From assembly GCA_033964015.1 (NCBI GenBank), contig CM066925.1, forward strand, positions 12,880,204-12,944,203: a DNA stretch of 64,000 nt, given 5' to 3'. The notes under the pieces were generated by a model. The model did not search any database. It was not told the origin of the DNA and saw only the letters and a program-made list of their open reading frames with translations. This document shows, one piece after another, positions 34,088-44,593 of this stretch; within the stretch, counting starts at the first letter, position 1; the number at the start of each line of letters is the position of its first letter. This DNA comes from Scolanthus callimorphus (lineage: Eukaryota > Cnidaria > Anthozoa > Actiniaria > Edwardsiidae). The translations under genes and the position numbers were made by a program.

Positions 34088-36060
34088 TTTCCGATGTCTT
34101 CAGTGCGGCCACTACTCGTGGGAATGTCATGTCAACATTTTAAACCAATCAGAGTGTAGGATGGGTAGGCTAAGCCAATCAGAACGAAGATGAAAAGACG
34201 CAGCCCTCAGCCACCCAGAGGACGGCGTTATTAGTTTTGTATACTTTGTTTCGCGATTTCTATGGTTGTAATGATTTTATTCATTCACCATATTGCTAAT
34301 AAATTGTGTGCTTTCTTCATATTTCACCTTTGTTTATTCCTTCTTGGATTTATGGTATTGGCCGGGTTTTTCTGTTTTTGTTTTTCATCCTTATCTTTCT
34401 TTGATCCTGGGGGGTCGCCACTTAGTGCGTCCTTTTTCTGGATCTGGTTTCAGAGTCCAGGGTCAACGAAAGGTTTGGGTCCCGGGGCACTTCGCCAATT
34501 TATTTTTGTTTCAATTTCTCCTCTTAGGTGCCCCTTATGTCGTTCCAGCAACGGCTAGATCTAGCTCAGCATAACGTTTCCGCTGATCTCTCTTGGTGCG
34601 ATATTTACGGCGGGACCCAACCTTTCGTTGGCCCATTGGTGTCTCCTTCTATGGTGGTTCGTGACCCTTCCTTGGGAGCTCTTCGGAATTTAAGGTTTAT
34701 CGCCGCCCCGATCAGTTCCGAGCGGGTTCCATTCATTATCACAAGGAAGTCTGGGAAAATTTAATGACTGACTCTGAGTATAAGCCTAGAGGTGCAGATC
34801 TCGGCGCTATCATCTCAGAAGGGGTAAAAGTCCAGGATTATTTCGTGCACTTCAAAGGGAGTTTCAAGGAAACCATTTTGATTCCGACGTTCCGCCGCCC
34901 TTCCGCCTGGAAAACTCGGCCTCATGCCGTGAGTTCGAGCCTTTTATCGCGTCAACCATTCTAGACTGGGTCGCTTCGGGAGTATTATCTGTATGGGGCG
35001 AGGTAGGTGCGGTTGATCCCCCACGTTTAGTCCTTCCTCTTACAGTAGAGCCCTCAAAGCCGCGCCTTTGTCATGATGAGCGCTTCTTGAATTTATGGGT
35101 GCGGGACCTGCCCTTCAAGTTAGACCATCTCACGGATCTACCTCGATACATGCTACCTGGTCATTTTCAAACGACATTCGATGAAAAGAGCGGATACCAG
35201 GCTTCGGAGACTTATTTTGGGCTACAGTTTGGGAGCTATTTTTTCACTTTTCGTACTCTGCCTTTCGGGTGGAAAGCAAGTGCCTTTGTTTACCATAACC
35301 TTGGCCTTGTGATTTCCGGGGCCGCCCGATCCCTGGGAGTGCCCGTCTCCCAGTATATACACGACCGGCACGTTGGCATATCAAGAAAGTGCTGTCGTTT
35401 TTATGGCAAATCCGCGCGGGTTGCCTGTGGTGTTCAAAACGTGACTCAGGCCCCTCGGCGGGGGGTAAAAACAAAATGGCGACCAAGAGAAGGATGTTTC
35501 TCGAGTATCTGCAAGTTTTGGTCAATTTTCCTGCTTTTTTCGCTAAGATATGAGGAAAAGTACTTGCAGACCTTCCAAATAAGGTAAGGGGGGATTTCCT
35601 AATAAGGAAGTTTTGCAACGTCGGCAAAACGAAAGCTTTTGGCGAAATTTTCTTGATATGGCAGCTCTGTAGTACTAAATTTCAAGAATCCTGCGTCGGT
35701 GCGCTTTTTGGGTTTCATCTGCGACTCAATCGCGCAGGCTTTCGTCATCCCTGATGATAAGAAGTTAAAGTTTAAAATATTACGGGAGGAGATACTAGCC
35801 TCTAAATCTGTTCCTTTGAAGACCCTCCAGCGCTTTTCAGGCAAGGTCGTGTCGTTCTCGTTAGCAATCGCCGGATGCAAGCTTTACAGATTGTGCAGAT
35901 TGCTCGACCCTGGAAAGCTGCAAAGCGTTGTAAAATGTGTCTGTAGGCTAGCGATGTCGACGCCAGCTTTTGTCAAGCTTGTGGGAGCAGGTTTGTACTC
36001 CTTGGTCCACGGACCGCTAATACGAGCCTTAACCTAGCGGAAGTTGACAAGCGTCTCTCA
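34088..36060 (+). pseudogene. reverse transcriptase region of DIRS-like retroelement, inactive
   Basis: The zinc knuckle resumes at about 34,093 (CLQCGHYSWEC). Reverse transcriptase follows in fragments: FIASTILDWVASGVLSVW (34,940-), KPRLCHDERFLNLWVRDLPF, motif A TFDEKSGYQ, FRTLPFGWKASAFVY, and motif C as YIHDRHVG, where the first Asp of the usual YxDD is His. After a disrupted stretch (35,390-35,690) the thumb/RNase H-side sequence FLGFICDSIAQAFVIPDDKK..LKTLQRFSGKVVSFSLAIAGC continues. Stops and frame changes separate the pieces. Similarity to DIRS-group reverse transcriptases is by recognition of these motifs. Confidence 0.7.
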
Positions 36061-36079
36061 GATTTTAAGGCCTCGATCA

Positions 36080-37190
36080 ACGCCAAGCCGTACCAGAAAC
36101 CTTGGAGAAGCAGTTGGGTATCTTCCTCGCAGCTCTCTCCCCTCCTAAGGATGCAAGCTCTGCTACGTCAGAGGACATTGTTAAGTTCTTGATAAGTAGG
36201 GATAACGGCGGTAGAACGATTGTACATTCACATGATTGTAAGAGGCAAGGCGCTTGTGCATGCCCCCGACGTTTAGCGTCAGGAACAGTGGATTCATTAA
36301 TAGGTAAACTTAGGGCAATTTATAATACGTTAGGCAGATTTAATTAATCTAACCCAGCTAGCCACCAGGTGGTTAAAGACTATTTAAAGTTCGTGCGCGA
36401 TGAGCAAGCTGGCCGGGCGATCATCCCTAAGCAGGCCGTTCCGCTTTCTTTAACAAATTCAAAAAGTTGATTTCACATTTGAGAGAACGCTGCAGGTCCA
36501 GTAAGGGTCTTTCCCTTACTACCAAGTACAGTTTAGTTAGAGACACGGTATTTTTCGTAGTGGATTTTTTCACTGGCGATAGAGCGTCTGACTTGGGCCG
36601 TCTTTCTTCCAATCAAGTTCTCAGTTTGAAAGATCGCCGGGGTTTTCTCATCCGACTTACTCTTACTAAGACCTCGCGTCTAGGGGGCCCTAAAGAATTT
36701 GTGCTGGTGCCTATATCGGATGGGGGGGTTTGCCCTGTGTTCTGGTTGGATTATTACATAAGGGCGTGTCAGGCATTAGGGGTGCAATTATCAGGGGGGT
36801 ATTTTTTCCGTGCTTTGGACCATGGCCGTGTGGGGGAAGGGCCTTTTATGGGGTCGGCTGTCAGTAATCGTCTACGCCTTCACCTTAAGGCCCATTTACA
36901 CGCTGCGATTTGTCGGGCCGATTGTCGGACGGTGCATTCACACGCTGCGATTTGTCGGGCCTCTGCTGCGAATGAAAAATCGGGCCCGACAACAAAAATC
37001 TGTTGAATCGCATCAGATTTTTAGAAATCGGGCCGACACCGAACGTACGTAAACAAATCGGGCCCGACAAATCGGCGCGTGTAAATGGCCCTTTAAGGAA
37101 GCACAGCTCTCCGAAGGTGAGACAACCGGAGACAACCCATAGCTTTCGAGTGGGTCTTTCAAACACCCTTACTATTCTTGGTGTGCATGT
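36080..37190 (+). pseudogene. tyrosine recombinase of DIRS-like retroelement, broken
   Basis: An N-terminal SAM-like part (36,100-36,460: CKRQGACACPRRLASGTVDS, then KDYLKFVRDEQAGRAI across a stop) precedes the catalytic part (36,467-36,890) with FFTGDRASDLGRL, holding the first catalytic Arg, and VCPVFWLDYYIRA. A TTAA-flanked MITE interrupts the ORF at 36,890. Beyond it THSFRVGLSNTLTILGV supplies the HxxR motif, after a 10-bp local duplication. The final tyrosine was not found. The enzyme would integrate circular cDNA; this copy cannot. Confidence 0.7.
36887..37099. mobile_element. TTAA-flanked MITE inside the recombinase ORF
   Basis: TTAA lies at both edges, then GGCCCATTTACACGCTGCGA with TTTGTCGGGCC at the left, mirrored by GGGCCCGACAAATCGGCGCG and TGTAAATGGCCCT at the right. 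TTAA duplication is typical of piggyBac-type and some other families. Confidence 0.8.
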
Positions 37191-37529
37191 GACGTCACTG
37201 GCGGCCATGTTGGATGAAGTTCATTTGCTCCCTTTGTTCTTTCATCCAACAGGACCGCCGCGCTTTTGTTCCATCATTCCCAAAGGAATGATGGTCCGTT
37301 GTTAAATATAGTTTGTTTCAATAAAAACAATAGCCATTCAATATCATGTCAAGTTCTGTCAAGGTTCATTAGACGATGCCATTGTACATGTAGTGGCCTA
37401 TCAATCACAGAATGAATAGAAATATGGAAAAAAAAATGAAGGTATCTGCCATTGGTTGCGCGGTGTTTTTCAAAACAAATCATTATTACTTTTTAATTCT
37501 GTAATGCAAATTTGACTCATTTGCCAGGA

Positions 37530-37740
37530 GGCGCCATGCCGGAAGGTCACGCTGGAAGGTCACGCTGGAAGGTCACGCCGGAAGGTCACGCCGGAAGGTC
37601 ACGCCGGAAGGTCACGCTGGAAGGTCACGCCGGAAGGTCACGCCGGAGGTCACGCTGGAAGGTCACGCTGGAAGGTCACGCCGGAAGGTCACGCCGGAAG
37701 GTCACGCCGGAAGGTCACGCCGGAAGGTCACGCTGGTCCG
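37530..37740. repeat. 13-bp minisatellite
   Basis: About 15 copies of GGAAGGTCACGCC/T. Confidence 0.9.
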
Positions 37741-38224
37741 CGGTTTAGGGCTCCACTTTCGATGAGGTCGTAGATCTCTCTGCGTTCATCAGAGCTCCAA
37801 AGTACAAAACAAAATGGAGAGCGACTGCAGAATACCCCCTCGTGTATAGCTATCACTGCTTGTTTTGAATTTCAATGACTATAGCAAATTAACATTATTA
37901 TAAGAACCAATCAAATACATGTTTACAGTTGCTATAGCAACAAGAGAATAAGTAATGCACGTCGTTGAAAATTGAGTTAGTTGAGCCAGCTCAGTTCAAA
38001 GGATAATGGATGACAAAAGTAAGTGAAATTCTGTATTTTGGGGTATTTAATCAGAACTATATACATGCAAGATAACTAAACTACTTCTCTGTAACTTATA
38101 TTCTAGTTTGACGTGATTAAAAGTAATGAAAATAAATACTGCGTGCAAAAAGAATTCATCATTAATATTCCTTGACGGTTTGTTTCATCGACTCAAAATT
38201 CGCCAGTAATGGCAAAACACTGTC

Positions 38225-38535
38225 CAAAAACGCGTCAACTGGGCACACGTCAACGCGTCACCTGGTGAACGTACACAACGCGTCAACTGGTGAACTCGTT
38301 CAATACATAACTTGTCATCGCGCACAACACGTCAACTGGGCACACTTCAACGCGTCACCTGGTCAACGCACACAACGAGTCAACTGGTGAACTCGTTCAA
38401 TACATAACTTGTCATCGCGCACAACACGTCAACTGGGCACACGTCAACGCGTCACCTGGTCAACGCACACAACGCGTCAACTGGTGAAATCGTTCAATAC
38501 ATAAACTTGTCAACGCGTCAACACGTCAACTGCTT
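38225..38535. repeat. 97-bp tandem repeat
   Basis: About three copies are built from CGTCAACTGGGCACACGTCA, CGCGTCACCTGGTCAACGCA and CTCGTTCAATACATAACTTG, with an internal CGCGTCAAC sub-motif. Confidence 0.85.
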
Positions 38536-38539
38536 CACT

Positions 38540-38734
38540 TTAAAGAGCCTGTGTCAGCCACTCCTTTGTTATTGTTTTTGTTCAATATTAGAAGACGAAT
38601 TACCTGCAGAAATATCTTAATAGACATCTAAAAACTAAGCTTCAGATTTGTTTTACCAAATTCAATCGTGAAAATTGCTCTATACTCTCTAAATCAGCCG
38701 ATGGAAATGGCGACTGACACAGGTTCTTTAATCA
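38540..38734. mobile_element. TTAA-type MITE (copy 1)
   Basis: The inverted ends are TTTAAAGAGCCTGTGTCAGC and GACTGACACAGGTTCTTTAA. A longer copy is at 39,593-39,831. Confidence 0.75.
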
Positions 38735-38792
38735 TTAATAGTCCTCTCTAGCGCACTGTAGAACGAGGCTATATGTATATTAAATGAATTAG

Positions 38793-38945
38793 TATATACC
38801 AAATCAGTGAATAGTCATTTTCGCGCGCTCTGATTGGTTTCCTGAAATAGTATCCAACACTATTTACTGTTTTGAGAAAACTCTCAAATGGCGGCGCTCG
38901 TTTCGCGAGCGATTTTGCGTTTTAACATTTAAATCGTTTTAAACC
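38793..38945. mobile_element. single arm of TAGTATATACCAAATCAGTG family
   Basis: The arm reads TTAGTATATACCAAATCAGT, then CGCGCGCTCTGATTGGTTTC and CTCAAATGGCGGC. It corresponds to one end of the complete element at 43,590-43,785. Confidence 0.6.
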
Positions 38946-39193
38946 TTATTTTATTCTACTGATTTCTGGGGATAGTTGTCGCGCGTTGGCGCGCTGATTT
39001 AAGGGTATAGCTATACGTGAGGGGGTATTCTGCAGTCTAGGCCAAAGGGGTGGTGATTCCATAGTATCATCATCATCATTTATTTGTCTATACTAGTACA
39101 AAGTATACTTTATTTTATTTTTTCCTTTAGGCCACAGAATGTACTCGTTTGAGGCAGACGTGCCCTCGCAAGTCAAAGGTTAGTGCTGATATT

Positions 39194-39328
39194 TTAAGGG
39201 CCCATCACCAACCGAAAGCCTTTGCGGACTCTTAGCCAATCAGAGCACCCGAAAAGCAATGGATCAATTTGAAAACAAACAAAAAACGGGGCGCAAAGGC
39301 TCCCGGTTGGTGATGGGCCTTTAAATCT
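39194..39328. mobile_element. TTAA-flanked MITE
   Basis: TTTTAAGGGCCCATCACCAA and TTGGTGATGGGCCTTTAAA form short inverted ends with TTAA at both borders. Confidence 0.75.
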
Positions 39329-39592
39329 ATTATAGTGTAACGAACGTAATTGTGCATATGGATAGGGTTTCGAAGTGAGGAGATTTGCGCGTTTGTTGTT
39401 GGCCGGCTAAATAAACATGGATTGTATGAAAAAATTATTCTTGAAACCGAAAAAACGTCAGAAAACGACTATAGACTTGAAAAAGACCTTCCGCTTGAGT
39501 GGGGTTCCTGTGGTTTGTTTCTCTAACTGGCACTCATGCGAAACAATTGTCTTTGTTTGGACACATGAATATTAAAGAGCTTGCTTTATAGT

Positions 39593-39831
39593 ATTAAAGA
39601 GCCCGTGTCAGCCACTCCTTTGTTATTGTTTTCGTTCGATATAATAAGATGAATTACGTATAGAAATCTCTAAATCAACATCTAAAAACAAAGTTTTATA
39701 TTTGATTTACCAAATTAAATCGAGAAAATATTGCTCTATATTCTCTAAATCAACCGATGGAAATGGATGCTTTTTTCCGACTTGGTATGTTGCTATGCTG
39801 TCAAAATGGCGGCTGACACAGGCTCTTTAAG
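39593..39831. mobile_element. TTAA-type MITE (copy 2)
   Basis: ATTAAAGAGCCCGTGTCAGC is mirrored by GGCTGACACAGGCTCTTTAA. The interior matches the 38.54-kb copy, with an extra 45 bp near the right end. Confidence 0.8.
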
Positions 39832-40033
39832 GGAAAACAAAACATTTCGTTCGCCTTGAGTGCCAGTGGTGGGGGAACGAACCACAGGATCCTCGCTCAA
39901 GCGGATAAGGTCTATTGCTAGCGGCACTCTTTGCACATAAAATATCTTCCTTTTCCCTACGAATCTAAAATAATTTCCAATCTTGACTTGATTAACGATA
40001 ATGGCACAAAGGACGTGAACTCGTCTATTTTGC

Positions 40034-40312
40034 ATATTAAGAAAGTTCTCGTTGAAATGTGTCGTTTTCTAAAATTTCCTTATATGGAAGTTTCTGCTTA
40101 CCATATTGGGAGTTCCAGAAGTTTTCCTAGCTTATTTATTACCCTAAATTGTCAAAAGGTTCGTCAAAACTAGCAGATTTTGCAGAGAAACGTTGTTCGT
40201 GTAGGCGGCCATCTTTATTTTGGTCCCCAGGAGCTCGGAAATACCTACACAGGTAGCCCGCGTCATGCACGGGTTGGCATTGACAAAAGCGACACATTTA
40301 TCTTGATATGGT
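40034..40312 (+). mobile_element. repeat also present at 42.47 kb
   Basis: Shared features are GTTGAAATGTGTCGTTTTCT, TATATGGAAGTTTCTGCT, TTTGGTCCCCAGGAGC and CACAGGTAGCCCGCGT, ending CGACACAT.TATCTTGATAT. At 42.47 kb the same unit has mirrored short ends (ATATCAAGATA), so it is probably a MITE. Confidence 0.65.
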
Positions 40313-40964
40313 CTGATTACTCACGCCCCATATGGAAATCAGGTGTTTTTTTAAAGAAATAATTGTTATGGCTAGCGTGATGAAATAAAGTTGTATGTAT
40401 GTATGTACCCATGATGCAACTGGGTTTTAACCTTGAGCCTGGACCCTAAACTCAGTTTTTATACGCAAACCGAGCTCCGCTCCATGCCGACACTGATTCA
40501 GTTTTTCCCACACGGGATTTATTAACTAATAATTTATAAAACAAAGATACAGCAAGCAAAGAGTTCATGATCATCATTTTTAATGCTTTTTCCTCGACGT
40601 TTACACTGTAATGATGAAAAAGTTACATCAACAACAGAACTGAGCCCTCGGTAGTACGAGGGTCTATAGATCGATAATATCTTTTTCATTTTTACATTAA
40701 CATTTTACATTTAGTTACGACTAGCTTCACCATTATGTAGGATGGATCTGTTAAAATTCGGTTGCCTTTTCCGTTGTCGTGTTTCGATTGGGTTCCTCAA
40801 TAGTTCGGTGTTCCAAGTCCAAGATTGTGTTTCATGCAGTCTAACCTTTGATATAGCGTTTGCACCAATACCAGCGCCAGTAGCATCTGAATAACAGTAT
40901 TAGATAGTTTGCTCAGTTGACTCATTAATCTGACTAAATCTCCACCCCGCGACATACACCTATA

Positions 40965-41745
40965 GAGTCCTAAAGTGATGACGTCACAAAAACAAAATTT
41001 TCGATTTAGCAATGTTTGTTCCTTGATTTCGAAAGGGCATATCGATTGAAAGCTACACACTAAAAATGAGGTGAATCGGTTGAAACGCGACCGAGATATG
41101 GCCCGCTGAATACATAATTTTCTTTAACAAATCACTGTATTTTCGGTTCAGTTCATAAAGTTATGAACTGAGTCCAAAATACAGTGATTTGTTAGAGCGA
41201 TTTTCATAGAGCGGATTTCACATGACTGTCAACACTCGTTATGTAATTGCGATTGCTTTGCGTTCTCATTGGCTACTCATTTTTCTCAGCCAATCAAATT
41301 CTTTAGTAAATACAATTGTGTAATTACTTAGTAATTGGTTCGGCTTGTGATTGGCTGAGAAAAAAGCCATTTAGGAGCAAGTGGTGATTTCTCTCGATTC
41401 TCATTGGCTAGTGATTGCTCAATTGCAATTGCTTTCACGAAGTCATGTGAAATCCGCTCTGTGACTGCAGTGAAACCAATTGCAAAGCGATTACACCAAT
41501 TCTGAATAAAACCTAATAGGAGTAATTACAAAGTAATTGCGAATTACTCACAACAGTCATCTGAAATCCGCTCTAAAGAAAATTATTTATTTATTGGGGC
41601 ATAGCTCGGTCGCGTTTCAACCGATTCACCTCAATTTTTGCATGCAACGTTCTTCGAAGTTGGTCTTTCATAATCCGTGGACTGAAATCTGAAATTCGAA
41701 ATTTTTCAAATTTGTGACGTCACACTTTAGGACTCTATTTCAGAA
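40965..41745. mobile_element. 781-bp inverted-repeat element with nested MITE, right arm only
   Basis: Long inverted ends (GAGTCCTAAAGTGATGACGT..AATCGGTTGAAACGCGACCG..AATTTTCTTTA) occur at 40,965-41,130 and 41,578-41,745. Inside is a second inverted pair, AGAGCGGATTTCACATGACT (41,210) against its mirror at 41,555-41,577, plus a hairpin at 41,128-41,192. The left duplication arm lacks the insertion between its 27.5- and 27.6-kb counterparts. Confidence 0.75.
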
Positions 41746-41811
41746 AAGATTGCACCGCGAAAACTATCTGTTCTAGCCCGCGATGCGTCATGGAGGAACG
41801 ATTGGCGGTGC

Positions 41812-42055
41812 AACAAAACTCGTTCTGATTGGCTAATTTGAGATTAACTAATTTGCGATGCAACAAAAATCTTTATGATTGGCTAATTTGAGATTAGCTA
41901 ATTTGGGATGCAACAAAAATCTTTATGATTGGCTAATTTGAGATTAGCTAATTTGCGATGCAACAAAAATCTTTATGATTGGCTAATTTGAGATTAGCTA
42001 ATTTGCGATGCAACAAAAATCGTTCTGATTGGCTAATTTGAGAGTAAGAAATCAG
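41812..42055. repeat. 50-bp tandem repeat with CCAAT boxes, right copy
   Basis: This is the mirror counterpart of the array at 27.24-27.48 kb. Units contain CTGATTGGCTAATTTGAGAT, TAGCTAATTTGCGATG and CAACAAAAAT. ATTGG (CCAAT inverted) occurs in each. It precedes the plus-strand Ala-rich ORF. Confidence 0.85.
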
Positions 42056-42206
42056 CTGGAATATATACTCAAGGAACTAGCAAAAGGCAGATAATCATCA
42101 AGGGGTGAGATTTTATCATAAGTAATTTCGACAAAGTTAGAAAATATCATTTTAAATGCCAACAGCCAATTATTTCTCAATTAAATTAAACTGCACATTT
42201 TCTATG

Positions 42207-42476
42207 GTAAAGATGTTTTTACCTTCTTTTGACGCAGCGTCTATGGCATTTCCTTCGGACAAAAATTCGACGGCAATGGTGACGCCAGCGGATGCATCGA
42301 CAGACGCGTTTTCTGCAGCGGTACAGGTAGTAACACTTGCGGTAGCACCTATTGTAATACCGGCACTTCCTCCAGAACCAGCCCCCTTTGCAGTGTTTGC
42401 GTCGATGGCAAACGCGGCGACAGTGACGACGAAGGCGACGCTTAGCGGACGGATCTATGGAGATATATCAAGATAG
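42207..42476 (+). CDS. unrecognised Ala/Val/Pro-rich ORF, right copy
   Basis: This is the mirrored partner of the ORF at 26,818-27,078. It starts VKMFLPSFDAASMAFPSDKN, keeps VTPADAS, and ends SGRIYGDISR, where the last codons come from a MITE that inserted at 42,468. An upstream in-frame ATG at 42,156 exists, but similarity to the left copy starts at 42,207. No known domain is visible. Conservation of an open frame between diverged arms is the only argument for coding; the substitutions include many replacements. Confidence 0.4.
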   Translation, partial: VKMFLPSFDAASMAFPSDKNSTAMVTPADASTDAFSAAVQVVTLAVAPIVIPALPPEPAPFAVFASMANAATVTTKATLSGRIYGDISR

Positions 42477-42738
42477 TTCCCGTTGAAATGTGTCGTTTTC
42501 TAAAATTACCGTATATGGAAGTTTCTGCTAACCATATTTGGAGTCACAGAAGTTTTCCTAGCTTATTTCGTACCCTAAATTGCCAAAAAGTTCGTCAAAA
42601 CTTGCAGATTTTGGAGAGAAACGCAGTTCGTGTTGACCGCCATCTTTGCTTTGGTCCCCAGGAGCCCGGAAGTAGCTACACAGGTAGCCCGCGTTACGCA
42701 CGGGTAAGCATTGCCAAAAACGACACATGTATCTTGAT
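42468..42738. mobile_element. MITE inserted in right arm only
   Basis: The ends ATATCAAGATA and, inverted, ATATCAAGATACATGTGTCG bound a copy of the 40.03-kb repeat. In the left arm GGATCTAT runs directly into the GCGCA sequence, without it. Confidence 0.7.
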
Positions 42739-43201
42739 ATGATGCGCAGAAAGAAGTGAGAAATAGTCACGTGAACAGTTTTATTTACGGGAGTTCATAA
42801 GCGGGAGTCTACCCCACTTGGACATAGCCATATGCAAAGGAGGGAAGGGATCTATTTTTAGACTGTAGGACTTAACAAGTGAGAATGTGGGCTTCAACGC
42901 GTGTAGTGCGACGGCATCGCTGATTTTTCTTTTGAGGGACATAATTTATTACCATGACAACCATTTCTCGCGGGATTCAAATTAAACAATCTAAAAATAG
43001 ATTCAGCTACTCGCGTGCTTCGGACTCCCATCTATGGATAGTGATAGTGACTGTAGTAATAGAGGCACAGATGACGTCATAGCGTGTTCTGAACAAAACA
43101 CAACACGAGCAGCAGTCTCAAATTTCCGTCATCTTACCCTATTACTCGTGATATTGAGAGGGTGAACGTGACTATGGTATGTTACGCTACCGTATGTGTT
43201 A

Positions 43202-43440
43202 CTAGGTATGCATTCTCGAACCCAGAGCTCCCCGGCTCGTAACCTCGCGGGGGAGGCTCTGGAGACAGCCACTGACGCATGCGCGAGATTTAATACAGAG
43301 CCGCTGAGAGAAAGACCTTTCAGCGCATGCTTCAACGCTCAAAATCAACCAATCAGCGACGGCCCTCAAATGGATGTCCCCAGAGCCTCCCCTGCGAGCA
43401 GACGAGCCGGGGAGCTCTGGGTACGAGAATGCTAGGTATG
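43202..43440. mobile_element. Mutator-like MITE with perfect 9-bp target duplication
   Basis: The element spans 43211-43431 between direct repeats CTAGGTATG (43202-43210 and 43432-43440). Its inverted ends are CATTCTCGAACCCAGAGCTC / CATTCTCGTACCCAGAGCTC, followed by CCCGGCTCG. The interior has GCATGCGC segments and is non-coding. Confidence 0.85.
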
Positions 43441-43483
43441 TTACTCGATAGTATGTGTTACCAAGTATGTTACTCGATAGTTA

Positions 43484-43535
<52 letters not shown>

Positions 43536-43589
43536 CAAGCATCGAGGTATATATCCACCGCTGGGCACCGACCCTGAGGAAATAGTTGT

Positions 43590-43785
43590 TTTAGTATATA
43601 CCAAATCAGTAAATAAAATACGGTTTAAAGCGAATCAAACGCAGTATCGCTCGCGAAATACGAAACGAGCCGCCATTTTGAGAGTTTTCTAAAAACAGTA
43701 AACAGTGTTGGATATCTACTATTTCAGGAACCAATCGGAGCGCGCGAAAATGACTATTCACTGATTTGGTATATATTAATATGTG
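43590..43785. mobile_element. MITE with TTAGTATATACCAAATCAGT ends
   Basis: The left end TTAGTATATACCAAATCAGT is mirrored by ACTGATTTGGTATATATTAA at 43,766-43,785. The interior has AACGAGCCGCCATTTTGAGA and CCAATCGGAGCGCGCGAAAA. A piece of the right end recurs at 44,135-44,158 because of a local duplication. Confidence 0.75.
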
Positions 43786-43796
43786 TTACGAAGTAT

Positions 43797-44590
43797 TTTA
43801 CTCGATAGTATGTGTTACTAAGTATGTTACTTGAGTGTCACGTAGTATGTTACTTGATAGTAAGTGTCACGTAGTATGTTACTTGATAGTATATTATGTG
43901 TCACGTAGTATGTTACTCGATAGTATGGTCACGTAGTATGTTACTTGATAGTAAGTGTCACGTAGTATGTTACTTGATAGTATATTATGTGTCACGTAGT
44001 ATGTTACTCGATAGTATGTATCACGTAGTATGTTACTCGATAGTATGTGTCACGGTAGTATATTACTCGATAGTATGTGTCACGTAGTATGTTACTCGAT
44101 AGTATGTGTCACGTAGTATGTTACTCGAACTGACTATTCACTGATTTGGTATATATTAATGTGTTACGAAGTATTTTACTCGATAGTATGTGCTACTAAG
44201 TATGTTACTTGAGTGTCACGTAGTATGTTACTTGATAGTAAGTGTCACGTAGTATGTTACTTGATAGTATATTATGTGTCACGTAGTATGTTACTCGATA
44301 GTATGGTCACGTAGTATGTTACTTGATAGTAAGTGTCACGTAGTATGTTACTTGATAGTATATTATGTGTCACGTAGTATGTTACTCGATAGTATGTATC
44401 ACGTAGTATGTTACTCGATAGTATGTGTCACGGTAGTATATTACTCGATAGTATGTGTCACGTAGTATGTTACTCGATAGTATGTGTCACGTAGTATGTT
44501 ACTCGATAGTATGTGTCACGTAGTATGTTACTCGATAGTATGTGTCACGTAGTATATTACTCGATAGCATGTGTCACGTAGTATTTAACT
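43797..44590. repeat. 29-bp satellite with higher-order duplication
   Basis: The unit is TCACGTAGTATGTTACTCGA-TAGTATGTG. The block from about 43,760 to 44,128, including the MITE end, is repeated nearly verbatim from 44,132. The array has expanded within the last intron region of the right acidic-protein gene, between its exon 3 and the sequence matching the left gene's last exon. Confidence 0.9.
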
Positions 44591-44593
44591 CAC

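Larger units (their letters stand above)
37200..40407. other. repeat-filled spacer, no gene seen
   Basis: Beyond the recombinase remnant this part of the spacer holds two minisatellites, several TTAA-flanked MITEs and a repeat at 40.03-40.31 kb that also occurs at 42.47-42.74 kb in direct orientation. No coding exon is supportable. Confidence 0.55.

Noticed and set aside
37512..37748. ORF of EGHAGRSRRKVT repeats
   Set aside because: It is a translation of the 13-bp GGAAGGTCACGCC minisatellite.
43797..44590. CRISPR-like array of 29-bp repeats
   Set aside because: There are no unique spacers between repeats; it is a head-to-tail satellite in a eukaryotic genome.
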